NCBI RefSeq assembly: GCF_000284295.1 | Contig: NC_017093.1 | Span: 2,666,001 to 2,730,000 of the forward strand | Reading direction: 5' to 3' | Length of the DNA: 64,000 nucleotides | From: Actinoplanes missouriensis 431 | Lineage (GTDB): Bacteria > Actinomycetota > Actinomycetes > Mycobacteriales > Micromonosporaceae | In this document: piece after piece, positions 8,734 through 17,140 of the stretch | Layout: each line of letters opens with the position of its first letter | How positions within the stretch are numbered: the stretch's first letter is position 1 | Translations under genes and position numbers: made by a program | The notes under the pieces: model-generated | What the model saw: the letters and a program-made list of their open reading frames with translations, nothing else | Told to the model about the DNA's origin: nothing | Databases searched by the model: none

Positions 8734-9036
8734 CACCGCACCGACTGAGGCCGCTGCGGAGCAGCGGTTCTTGGAGTGCGCCGTATCCGTGCCCTCCGCT
8801 AACAGGAGTCTTGTCGGGCAGCCTGCCACGGGCAGACCACGCCGGCCGTCGTCGCGCCCGCCAGGATCCGGCCTGGTAGGGCCGTCCGGTCGTATCGGTC
8901 CTGGCTGGTGTGGGGGCGCTGGTGTTCCTGCTGGACATGAACTTCCAGTAGGCGGGGAAAACGCCGTTCGCGATTACGGCTCGCAGCAGGCACGGCCTCT
9001 GCGCCGGGCCTCCTCAGTCGCGGCGAGCGTGAGGGG
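8734..9036. other. Non-coding debris between IS256 relic and DUF gene
   Basis: About 300 bp without a convincing gene on either strand: open frames here lack Shine-Dalgarno sites and recognisable motifs. Position between two transposase relics suggests rearranged leftovers. Confidence 0.5.
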
Positions 9037-11763
9037 TCAGCAGTGGAGGGCGTCGTGGAGGCGTTTCGCCTCGCGTACCACCCGGGTGCCACCACCACGG
9101 TGGGCGACCTCCGCCAGCCCGGGAATCTGCTGTCGTACGCCGACCGCCGAGGCGACCTGTGCGGCGAGCATGAGCAGATCCGGCAGCCCCCGAGGGGCCG
9201 GTGCGAGTAGGACCGGAACGGCTGCCGTTAGCAGTTCCCACACCGCGGCGGACGCGCCCGCGGCGTGGGCGTCGCACAAGCCGGGCACCACCCGGGTCAG
9301 TTTGACGCTGCCGTCGCCGCACAGGTCGCCGAGGTCGGCGCCGAGCCGGGCCGCGAACGGGGCCGGGCCGGCGGCCAGAGTCAGGAAGGCGTCCACGGCG
9401 GCGACCCGGTCGGTGTCGTGGCGGGCTCCCAGCCCGTAGGCGACGGCGAGCGACATCGCCGGGCCGAGTGGGCCGCCGGCGGTGGCGAGCAGTGGCAGCA
9501 GGCCGCCTTCCCCACGATTGTCCAGGTCGGCGAGGGCCGCGGTCCGGGGTAGTCCCCACGCGGCGATCACTTCACGGTGGTGGGGCAGCACCATGGTGCG
9601 CAGTTCTGCGGCGAGGGTGGGTTCGCGGGCGAACCAGTCCGGCTCCGGTGGGTGGGTCAGGGTGACGAGCCGCGGTTCGAAGCGTAGGCCTCGCATGGCG
9701 GTGGCAGCGAGGTTGGCCAGCACCCGGCGTGGTGCGAACGGTGACGTGGCGGAGAGCCGGAACGTCGGCCCGGAGCGTTGTTCCCAGCGGGTGCTGATCG
9801 GGTCGGGCAGCCCGCCGGCGGCGATCCAAGCGGCGAACCGGTGGCCGGCGGGGCTGGTCAGCCTCGCCGCCCGGGCCACCAGGCCGCCGGCGACGGTCCG
9901 GGGCGTCCGCAGCAGCGCCTGTTCCAGGTCCAGCTGCCAGGGCTGCCAGCCGTCGGCTTCGGCGCGGCACAGCCGGTCGAACAGCGTCTCGGCGGCGAGG
10001 TTGCCGTCGACGTGGGTGGGGGTGGACACCAGCATCGGGACCGGTGCGGCCGCGATGTTCATCGCGATCTCGCAGACGCGCAGCGGCAGCACGCCGTCCG
10101 GGCCGGTCGGCAGCACCGGTGTGTTCGCGGGGACGGGCCCGCCGTCCCAGGCCGCGCGGACGGCCTCGGTCATCCGTGCCCAGCCGGGGCCGCGCTGGCC
10201 GGGCCGCAGGACGGCATGGATCACCTCGCCGAGGAAACCGGCCGGCGCCTGGTGTCGCAGAGGGCCGACCCACAGCTGTGCCGAGCATCGTTTCAGTACC
10301 GGTTCGAGGACCGCCGCCAGGTCGTCGCGGGCGACGGTGGCAGCGAGACCCACCAGACCGGCGAGCACCCGTTCCCAGCGCACCGCCGACTCGTGGTGCA
10401 CGATCGCGACGATCTCCTCGGCGAGTTCGGCAATGTCGGTGATCGGCGGCGGGAACCGGGCCGGCGGTGGCGGTGAAGGCAGCGCCGGCATCCCGGCCGG
10501 CGGCAGGACAACGGGCAGCGACGACGGCGGGGCCTGGACGGGAGAAGGGGTGGCGGCCAGCACAGGCCCGAACAGTGCTGCCGCTCGGGCGGCGGCGTCA
10601 CCGGTGAGCACGGTGGCGGCCTGGGCGAGCCGGGCGGTGGTGGCGGTGTCGAGGCGGGTGCGGTGGCGTGCGATCGCCGCCAGGGCCCGGTCCTGGATGT
10701 CGAGGGCCGGGTGTTCGAACGCGGCGGCGGCCGTCTCAAGCACCTCACCGGCCCGGCCCGGCTCGCGGGCGGCCACCTTACCCAGCCAGGTCAGTTGCGC
10801 TTTCACGAGGGCTTTCTCCGGGCGGCGCAGGGTGCCCCCGCTCGCCTCGATCAGCGTGTCGATGTCGAGCCGGCCGGCGGCGTCGACGGCGAGCAGAGCC
10901 CGCTGCGCGACACCGGCGACCACCGACGGGGCCTCGGCGAGCATCCGGGTGAGCTCGGGCAGGAAACCGGCCAGTTCATCGACGGTGGGTGCGAGGGTGT
11001 CGAACTGCACCACGAAGGGCCTCAGGGCCGCCGCCCGGTCGCCGCGGGCGAGCCTGTCGACGGTGGCGGCCAGGATCCGGCGCCGGTCGAGGCGGCCCTC
11101 GGCGACCAGCTCGGCCACCACGAGGGGCAGGACCGGCCGGGGATCGTCGCGGTCGGCGGTCGCGTCCCACGACTGCTGGGCCGCCGCGTCACCCAGGCCG
11201 TCGATCTCGAAGACGGCGGGCAGCAGCAGGTCCAGCCACGGGTCGTCGCGCAACCGGGTCGCCAGCGGCGGGTGCCGCACGAGGCCGCGGGGCCGCAGCA
11301 GGTCCTGGAGCCAGCCCCGCACGACGCCTTCGGTGACCGGTGGCACCGCACCGGACTCCAGCAGCAGCGCCGAGGTCAGCCACCAGCCGCCGCCGCGGGC
11401 CGGCAGGCGCTCGGTGAGCCGGACGGCGAGCTCGCCCAGCCACGGAAGCGCGCGGGCCCGGAGGACCCGCAGCAAAGGCTCAGGGTCGTGGACGGCGGAG
11501 TTCCACGCGGTGTTCAGCTGCGGCCGGGTCAGCAGGGCGACGACGCGGGCGGTGGACGGCATGCAGGCGAGAGCGGCGAACACGTGCAGGGGCGCCGGGT
11601 CGCGGTCGAACGACAGCCCGTTCGGGCGGGTCAGGATCCGGTCCTGCACCTGGTCGGCGAAAGCGAGCCGCTGCTGCTCGCCGGCGGCGACGAACACGTC
11701 GGCGAGCTTGCCGAACGCTTTCCGCAGACCGAGCTCCTCGACCGTCTCCCACTCCAGGCTCAC
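9037..11763 (-). CDS. Large helical-repeat protein, DUF6493-like
   Basis: About 908 aa from a GTG at 11763 (VSLEWETVEELGLRKAFGKLADVF). The frame is open a further 63 codons upstream, but those encode an IS5-type transposase tail (see neighbour), so the GTG is taken as the native start. The body is Leu/Ala-rich alpha-helical repeat sequence (AFADQVQDRILTRPNGL; ALVKAQLTWLGKVAAREPGRAGEVLE) with a Pro-rich linker near residue 430. It resembles the actinobacterial DUF6493/DUF7824 family often found beside SWIM zinc-finger proteins; that assignment is from memory and moderate. No SWIM partner is visible here, so it may be an orphan left after the upstream rearrangement. Confidence 0.65.
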   Translation of the reverse strand: MSLEWETVEELGLRKAFGKLADVFVAAGEQQRLAFADQVQDRILTRPNGLSFDRDPAPLHVFAALACMPSTARVVALLTRPQLNTAWNSAVHDPEPLLRVLRARALPWLGELAVRLTERLPARGGGWWLTSALLLESGAVPPVTEGVVRGWLQDLLRPRGLVRHPPLATRLRDDPWLDLLLPAVFEIDGLGDAAAQQSWDATADRDDPRPVLPLVVAELVAEGRLDRRRILAATVDRLARGDRAAALRPFVVQFDTLAPTVDELAGFLPELTRMLAEAPSVVAGVAQRALLAVDAAGRLDIDTLIEASGGTLRRPEKALVKAQLTWLGKVAAREPGRAGEVLETAAAAFEHPALDIQDRALAAIARHRTRLDTATTARLAQAATVLTGDAAARAAALFGPVLAATPSPVQAPPSSLPVVLPPAGMPALPSPPPPARFPPPITDIAELAEEIVAIVHHESAVRWERVLAGLVGLAATVARDDLAAVLEPVLKRCSAQLWVGPLRHQAPAGFLGEVIHAVLRPGQRGPGWARMTEAVRAAWDGGPVPANTPVLPTGPDGVLPLRVCEIAMNIAAAPVPMLVSTPTHVDGNLAAETLFDRLCRAEADGWQPWQLDLEQALLRTPRTVAGGLVARAARLTSPAGHRFAAWIAAGGLPDPISTRWEQRSGPTFRLSATSPFAPRRVLANLAATAMRGLRFEPRLVTLTHPPEPDWFAREPTLAAELRTMVLPHHREVIAAWGLPRTAALADLDNRGEGGLLPLLATAGGPLGPAMSLAVAYGLGARHDTDRVAAVDAFLTLAAGPAPFAARLGADLGDLCGDGSVKLTRVVPGLCDAHAAGASAAVWELLTAAVPVLLAPAPRGLPDLLMLAAQVASAVGVRQQIPGLAEVAHRGGGTRVVREAKRLHDALHC

Positions 11764-11853
11764 ACCGTCACCCACCCCATGTCGACCATGACGCCGACCG
11801 TAACCGGTGCGTACGACATTTACTTTGATGTAGGGCCTTGAAGATCGATTCGG

Positions 11854-11977
11854 GGCGTTGCGCCGGGCGCGCATCAGCCAGGACAGTGACCGTTCCACGA
11901 TGTAGCGCCGTGGCAGCACTGTGAACCCGACGTGCTTCGGTGGCTTCTTCACGACTTTGAAGGCAGGTCTACAAACT
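11854..11977 (-). pseudogene. IS5-family transposase C-terminal relic
   Basis: Minus-strand residues FKVVKKPPKHVGFTVLPRR then YIVERSLSWLMRARRNA match the highly conserved C-terminal E-region of IS5/IS1182-group transposases (PRRWVVERSLSWLMRARR), including the catalytic Glu in VER. Nothing upstream of it is transposase-like and a stop codon precedes it. The frame then runs open into the DUF6493-like gene. Confidence 0.85.
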
Positions 11978-12098
11978 CAAACCGCTCCAACCAGCCACGT
12001 ATCCGACTGCCTCCGTCGGCACGTCCAGCGGATCGGCGAGGAACAAGCCCAACGCCCGCACCACCGGGCGGCCCGCGGCGACCGCTACCTTGTGCGGC

Positions 12099-12542
12099 AT
12101 GAACTACAGCTACTTCGCCGCCCGTTCCGACGCTGCCGCCATTGCGGTCCTGGACCGGCCCGGGAGTCCGGGTCAGTCGTTGGCGGACGCCGGCCTGCTC
12201 TCCGAGCTGGTCGACGGGGTGGGATTCTCCCAGGCGCTCGGCTACTACGCCGATCTCATCCTGGGCAGCGGCACCGACGTCGACCTCGAAGACTGGGAGC
12301 ATCGCATCGACGCCACCACGGACGAGCGGAGGGTCATTCTCCGGGTGCCGCCGATCCTGGTCCGGGCCGTCGCAGACACCGACATCGAGCACCTGCACAG
12401 GCTGGTCCCGGCCTGGGCGCAGTTCCCGCACTTCGCCGAGCGGAACCCGGACCGCCTCCGCACCTTCGCCACCGACCTGCACCGCCTGTGTCGGACAGCC
12501 ACCGAGGCGAACGGCGGCGTCTATTCCTACGGATGGGCCTGA
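12099..12542 (+). CDS. Hypothetical protein, 147 aa
   Basis: An acidic soluble protein starting MNYSYFAARSDAAAIAVLDRPG (an in-frame ATG nine bases earlier is possible). No signal peptide or membrane segment. It contains WEHRIDATTDERRVILRVPP and a Trp/His-bearing middle. I do not recognise a family with confidence; the style matches small actinobacterial proteins of unknown function near polymorphic-toxin or DUF1877-like loci. The frame continues after the TGA into further protein-like sequence (next entry). Confidence 0.55.
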   Translation: MNYSYFAARSDAAAIAVLDRPGSPGQSLADAGLLSELVDGVGFSQALGYYADLILGSGTDVDLEDWEHRIDATTDERRVILRVPPILVRAVADTDIEHLHRLVPAWAQFPHFAERNPDRLRTFATDLHRLCRTATEANGGVYSYGWA

Positions 12543-12800
12543 CCCGCCGGCCCCGTCACGGCGAACGCGCGCCAGCTAGTCGAGTGGACGGTCGAGCACC
12601 GCGGCGGTGACTACCTCGACCAGATGCCCTTCTTCGAGAACATGGACGCGTTCCCTACATCGGCCGTACCGAAGCGGTGGGCTTTGATCGACATCGACGG
12701 TGAGCCCCTGCCAGGGCGGTACGTGTTCGGTGAACCGGCCGCTCTGCACGCGTTCGGCGGGCGGTTCGGTATCACGTTCGAGGTCTACGCCGCTGGGTGA
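12543..12800 (+). pseudogene. In-frame read-on fragment after the 12542 stop
   Basis: Immediately after the TGA at 12540-12542 the same frame stays open for 85 codons and has coding-like composition (NARQLVEWTVEHRGGDYLDQ, then PKRWALIDIDGEPLPGRYVFGE, ending FEVYAAG). The only internal ATG with a plausible start (12624) has no Shine-Dalgarno. It may be the tail of a second gene whose front was deleted, or the tail of the upstream gene after a nonsense change. Not recognised. Confidence 0.4.
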
Positions 12801-13213
12801 GGCCACGGCGCGGTCTGGTGGTCCCCAGACGCGAGCGCACCTCGGAAGGTCGTCCGGCCGGTCCGGGGTTGAGGAGGACCGGTACAGCGGTCAGCCCTGC
12901 GAATGGTCTTGTGGCGGTGAGATCTCAAGTTGCCGTAGCTGTCCGCGTCGCCGCTGACTGTCCCGACCCGCCGCAGGTCGAGATCCACACGTTCACCGTC
13001 GGCCGGATTACATCCACGCCAGCGACCAGCGCCGGGCGCGGATGGGCAACCAACCGTTCGACCGGCGTGGCGACCAGGGCCGGTGCACCGTCGCAATCAC
13101 CGTGTCGCGGTACCGGTTTGCGATCAACAAGCGTCGTGTACCACGCGCCGAGGCCCTCGCTGCTCCGGTTCCGCATCACTCAGGATCCCCGGTCCGTCGC
13201 CGAAGTGGGAGAC
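12801..13213. other. Upstream region of the hybrid kinase, no gene seen
   Basis: The + frame of the kinase is open through this stretch but its translation is Arg/Pro-rich, without motifs, and differs from the protein-like composition that begins at 13214. I see no RNA gene or repeat. It should contain the kinase promoter. Confidence 0.5.
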
Positions 13214-15172
13214 ATGCCGGAGCAGATGTTCTTGCTGGCGAGTATCGTGATCACGTTTGCGTACGCGTCGATCACGGTGGCGATCCTGGGGCCGGTTTCC
13301 CGGGCCGGGCAACTGCGGACGAACAAGCTGGCCGTGGCCACCTCGATGATCTTCTTTAGTTGCGCCGTCGGGCATGCTCTCCACGCGATGATGGCCTACC
13401 AGGCCATTATCGCAGGGCCGCTGGCGCATCACCTGGCCGGTGAGACGGTCGGCTGGTCGTGGACCTCAGCGCTGTGGGACGCCACTACCGCCGCAGTCGG
13501 TGTCTACTACTGGACTTTGCGCCGTGGCTACGGGGTGCTGCTCGGTCCCGGGGGCATCTACGTCGACCCGTGGGGCCAGCACCGCCTCGATGAGGCTGCC
13601 GCCCGGGAACGCGCCGCCCGCGATCTCGCCGAAGCGCAACGCGCGACCTTGGCCACGGTGGTCGAGCACAGCGACGACGCGATCGTTGGGCTCACCCCTG
13701 AGGGGATGGTCACCGCCTGGAACCGGGGGGCCGAGAAACTGTTCGGCTACACCGCCGAGGAGATGCTGGGCCAGCGCGCCACCGTGCTGGCCGACGCCGC
13801 CGGCGCCGAGCACCAGAACGAGGTTCTGGCCGGCGTCCGTCACGGCGAAGGCGCCCGGTCGTACGAGGCACGGCGGTTGCGCAAGGACGGCACCCCGATC
13901 GACCTGGCCCTGACCATCACCCCGATCCTCGATCAGGCCGGCACGGTGATCGGTGTCTCGGCGATCGCCCGGGACATCACCGCCGCCAAAGAGGCCGCCG
14001 ACCACCAGCGCGCGGTGGAGGAGCGCAGCCATCAGGCACAGCGCATGGAGAGCCTCGGCAAGCTGGCCGGTGGTGTCGCGCACGACTTCAACAACATCCT
14101 GGCCATCATCGGTAGCTACACCGACTTCGCGATCGAGGAGACCGCCGACCGGCCGCAGGTTCAGGCCGACCTGCGACAGGCCCGCACCGCGGTCGAGCGG
14201 GCGAGCAACCTGACACGGCAGCTACTCACCTTCACCCGCGGCGACGCCATCCAGCCTCAGGACGTCGACCTGAACGCTTCGCTCGCCGAGGTCCACGCCA
14301 TGCTCGATCGCACCATCGGTGAGCACATCACCCTGATCGCCATACCCTGCGAGCAGCCGCTGACCGTGCATGCCGACCCCGGCCAGATCCAGCAGATTCT
14401 GCTGAACCTGGCCATCAACGCGCGTGACGCGATGCCGGAGGGCGGCACGATCGTGCTGGAGGTCAACCTCGCCACCCTCGACGGCGATGAGATCAACATG
14501 CAGCCGCCGCTGGCTGCCGGCACCTACGCCCGCCTGCTGGTCAGCGACACCGGCCACGGCATGTCGCCCGCCACCGCCGCCCGCATCTTCGAGCCGTTCT
14601 ACACCACCAAACCCCACGGCAAAGGCACTGGACTCGGCCTGGCCACCGTCTACGGCATCGTCACCGAAGCCGGCGGTAGCATAAACGTCTACTCCGAGAT
14701 CGACATCGGCACCACCTTCCGCATCTACCTGCCGCTGGTGACAGCACCTACCCGCGCCGGTACGGTCGTCAGCCGGCAGGCGCCATCGCCCGGCGACGGA
14801 CGTACCGTGCTGATCGTGGAAGACGAACCGGCGCTGGCCCGGGTCGTGGCCCGCATCGTCGGCAACAACGGCTATCACGTCATCGTCGCCACTAACGGTC
14901 CCGAAGCCCTGGAACTGTACGAGCAGCACGGCTGCGACCTGCTGCTCACCGACGTGATCATGCCAGAGATGTCCGGGCCCCAGCTCGCCGAGATCCTGCA
15001 CCAGCACGACCCGGGCCTGCCCGTGGTGTACATGTCCGGCTACAGCAACGGCCTGCTCGGCAAGACCCACGTCCTGGACGAGGACATTACCTTCCTGGAG
15101 AAGCCCTTCACCGCTGGCGACCTGCTGCACAAACTGGCGTCGGCCCGGCGGGCGAGCAGCATCGACCGGTAG
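13214..15172 (+). CDS. Hybrid sensor histidine kinase with ethylene-receptor-like membrane domain
   Basis: 652 aa from ATG 13214 (GTGGGA Shine-Dalgarno). Order: three transmembrane helices (about 6-26, 39-62, 83-102); a short coiled linker; a PAS domain (about 140-255: VEHSDDAIVGLTPEGMVTAWN); HisKA with the phospho-His in GGVAHDFNNI (about 290); HATPase_c with N-box NLAINARDAM, DTGHGM and GKGTGLGLATVYG; a C-terminal receiver domain (about 530-650) with acidic pocket VEDE, phospho-Asp in LLTDVIMPEMSG, and FLEKPF lysine. The membrane domain keeps Tyr17, Ile20, Cys50 and His54 at the spacing of ETR1 Tyr32/Ile35/Cys65/His69. It autophosphorylates in response to a small signal and passes phosphate to its own receiver; output partner is not in the window. 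Confidence 0.88.
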   Translation: MPEQMFLLASIVITFAYASITVAILGPVSRAGQLRTNKLAVATSMIFFSCAVGHALHAMMAYQAIIAGPLAHHLAGETVGWSWTSALWDATTAAVGVYYWTLRRGYGVLLGPGGIYVDPWGQHRLDEAAARERAARDLAEAQRATLATVVEHSDDAIVGLTPEGMVTAWNRGAEKLFGYTAEEMLGQRATVLADAAGAEHQNEVLAGVRHGEGARSYEARRLRKDGTPIDLALTITPILDQAGTVIGVSAIARDITAAKEAADHQRAVEERSHQAQRMESLGKLAGGVAHDFNNILAIIGSYTDFAIEETADRPQVQADLRQARTAVERASNLTRQLLTFTRGDAIQPQDVDLNASLAEVHAMLDRTIGEHITLIAIPCEQPLTVHADPGQIQQILLNLAINARDAMPEGGTIVLEVNLATLDGDEINMQPPLAAGTYARLLVSDTGHGMSPATAARIFEPFYTTKPHGKGTGLGLATVYGIVTEAGGSINVYSEIDIGTTFRIYLPLVTAPTRAGTVVSRQAPSPGDGRTVLIVEDEPALARVVARIVGNNGYHVIVATNGPEALELYEQHGCDLLLTDVIMPEMSGPQLAEILHQHDPGLPVVYMSGYSNGLLGKTHVLDEDITFLEKPFTAGDLLHKLASARRASSIDR

Positions 15173-15308
15173 AAGACACCCATTCCTCAAGGAACAGGAC
15201 GGGGTGTTCCCCACGGCCCTGACCAGCCTCACCGGCAGCGACTGGGACACCGTCGACGCGGTACGCGAACGCGTCGGCATCCGTATCTCTCCAGCTGGAA
15301 GCCGATAG

Positions 15309-15391
15309 ACCGCCGGAGAGTACTGGCGGGGTGCCCGAAACGTCCAGCCGATCGCCTGCTCTGCCGGGACGCGACAGTATTCACCGGCGGC
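15309..15391. repeat. Imperfect inverted repeat, MITE-like
   Basis: A left arm accgccggagagtactg at 15309-15325 and a right arm cagtattcaccggcggc at 15375-15391 match as an inverted repeat at 14 of 17 positions, with about 50 bp between them that partly continues the pairing. It sits in the intergenic space after the hybrid kinase. It could be a terminator-like structure or a small non-autonomous element. Confidence 0.4.
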
Positions 15392-15438
15392 CCGGTATCG
15401 GTGGTGATGGCAGTCCGGTGTGGACATAGGCTCGGCCG

Positions 15439-16428
15439 GTGCGTGGTGATGGGAACACCCGGGGCGGACTGCTCTCGTTATCGGTGAAGATCTTCGCTCT
15501 CTGGTTCGTGGCCGCGTTGCTCGCCTGGCCGGCGGTGGTGCTGGTGAGTCCCGGCGGCGCGGATGCTGCCGGTGAACGGCCGGGTACGGCTGTTCTGTGG
15601 CTGTCGGTGTCGGCGGCGCTCGCCGTGGCGGTGGCGTGGTGGTATCGGCCGGTGTGGCCGGGTCTGCGGCTTGTTCCGTTGCTGGGGCGGGCTGTTGCGG
15701 TGCTGGCGGCGGCCTCGTGCACGGTGTTCGCCTGGCACGCCGCGGGAATGCCGTCCTGGGGAGTGGCGGGACCCGCCGGCGGGAACGCACTGGTAGCCGT
15801 GCTCGGGTGTGTGGCGGTGTGGGCGGCGCTGGACCGTCTACCGCCGTCCTGGCTCGCCCTGCTCGGCGCGCTGACGTTGGGTGCCGGTATCGGTCTGGCT
15901 CTCGCCGTGGACGCGCGTGGCGCCATAGCGGTGCTGACCGGCGGGGGAACCGGGCCGCAAGCGGGGTTGCGGTGGGGAATGGTGCTGACGACGGTGCAGA
16001 TCGCGGCGGTGGCGCTGCTCGTCATCGCCGGATGGCGGTTGTTCGATCAATGGCGCACGGGAACACTTGCGCACGCCGGAGACCGTAGTCAGGGCCAGTG
16101 GCCACCGAAGGCCGGTCAGGTCTGGTATGCCGATGTGCCGTTCCGGGAGGGTGACGGCGAGTCGAAGGATCGGCCTGTGCTCGTGGTGCGTACCGGCCGA
16201 CGGCAGGCCGAGGTCCTGAAGATCACGAGTCAGGACAAGTCCCGGTATCCGGAGCACTACCTGTTCCTGCCGTACCCGAAATGGCGGCGGGTGCTGGACA
16301 AGAACAGCTGGCTGGAGTTGCGCCCGGTCACCCTGGACTATCACCGCTTCCACAACCTTCGAGGGCTGGCCCGCTACGGCACGGTGCGCACGGTTCGTGA
16401 ACGGGTGAAGCCGCGTGCCACTTCATGA
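15439..16428 (+). CDS. Membrane protein with C-terminal PemK/MazF-like domain
   Basis: 329 aa, GTG start. Residues 10-200 hold about six hydrophobic helices (KIFALWFVAALLAWPAVVLV; LWLSVSAALAVAVAWW; and others). Residues 225-325 are a cytosolic domain of the PemK/MazF (SH3-like, CcdB fold) type: PKAGQVWYADVPFREGDGE, then DRPVLVVRTGRRQAEVLKIT. Stand-alone PemK/MazF proteins are sequence-specific endoribonucleases; a membrane-tethered version is unusual. No antitoxin gene is adjacent. Whether the nuclease site is active cannot be told by eye, and the domain may serve only as a binding module. Confidence 0.75.
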   Translation: MRGDGNTRGGLLSLSVKIFALWFVAALLAWPAVVLVSPGGADAAGERPGTAVLWLSVSAALAVAVAWWYRPVWPGLRLVPLLGRAVAVLAAASCTVFAWHAAGMPSWGVAGPAGGNALVAVLGCVAVWAALDRLPPSWLALLGALTLGAGIGLALAVDARGAIAVLTGGGTGPQAGLRWGMVLTTVQIAAVALLVIAGWRLFDQWRTGTLAHAGDRSQGQWPPKAGQVWYADVPFREGDGESKDRPVLVVRTGRRQAEVLKITSQDKSRYPEHYLFLPYPKWRRVLDKNSWLELRPVTLDYHRFHNLRGLARYGTVRTVRERVKPRATS

Positions 16429-16867
16429 GCCTGCCGTCCAACAAGCTCGGCAGGGCTTGGTGCCCTAGCTGTGATGGCTCGACGACCTATCAGGCGGGCC
16501 GCCCGCCACCGCCGTGCCGACGGCGGATCAGTCAACTCGCGGCGTGGCGACCGGACGTCGATACGGACGTGATGGAGCGCGCTATACACGGGGCCGCGGC
16601 CGCGACGGTGCTCTGGTGCCAAGTGGCAACACGGCCGGCGTCTTGACCGGCCCAGCGGCTGTTGCCATGGATCAAGCCACGTGCCGTAGCTGACTGCGCC
16701 CTGCGGTGCCGGTCGGGAACCGCCGCAAGCGGGCCGACTGTGTGTGGCGACGTCGGTCCGGTGTTGCAGGCATGAAGCCGATGAGCCGGGATCGCGGTTT
16801 TCCTTGGCGGTGGCTTCCGAGGGGTGTTCCTCGCGGGCTTGGCATCCGTTGGTGCGGGGACGGTCGT
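16429..16867. other. Intergenic, nothing recognised
   Basis: 439 bp between two genes that converge. Short open frames on both strands lack start signals and motifs. No strong hairpin was found. Confidence 0.5.
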
Positions 16868-17140
16868 TCAGTTCGGCGTGGTCCGGCGGCGGTCGGACGC
16901 GGCGACTTCCTCGGTGCTGCTGACGGTCCACCGTTCGGTGCGGCTGTTGTAGAGGATGATGCTGCCGTCGTGCAGGACGATCCGGTCGCGATAGCCCTCG
17001 GGGTCGGCCGCGGTGGTGGCGTCTCGGTCGTATTCGGCCAGGGCGGGGATGACCTCGGCGAGCAGGATCGTCATCGTCATGGCGGGCTCGTCGAACGCGC
17101 GGTTGAGTGTCTCGGCGACGTCGGTGCCGGTGGCGCTCAT
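16868..17140 (-). CDS. Hypothetical protein, 90 aa
   Basis: ATG at 17140 is preceded by GAGGAAAGG about 9 nt upstream. The product (MSATGTDVAETLNRAFDEP..., then VIPALAEYDRDATTAADPEG, DRIVLHDGSIILYNS) is soluble, acidic at the front and has a basic tail. No family recognised. It is monocistronic. The strong ribosome site is the main support. Confidence 0.6.
   Translation of the reverse strand: MSATGTDVAETLNRAFDEPAMTMTILLAEVIPALAEYDRDATTAADPEGYRDRIVLHDGSIILYNSRTERWTVSSTEEVAASDRRRTTPN

Noticed and set aside
9482..11791. A 769-codon Ser/Arg/Ala-rich open frame antisense to the DUF6493-like gene
   Set aside because: Low-complexity shadow; no start signal or domain.
15439..16428. A complete MazEF toxin-antitoxin pair
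   Set aside because: No antitoxin-like small gene is found on either side; the PemK/MazF domain is at the end of a membrane protein.
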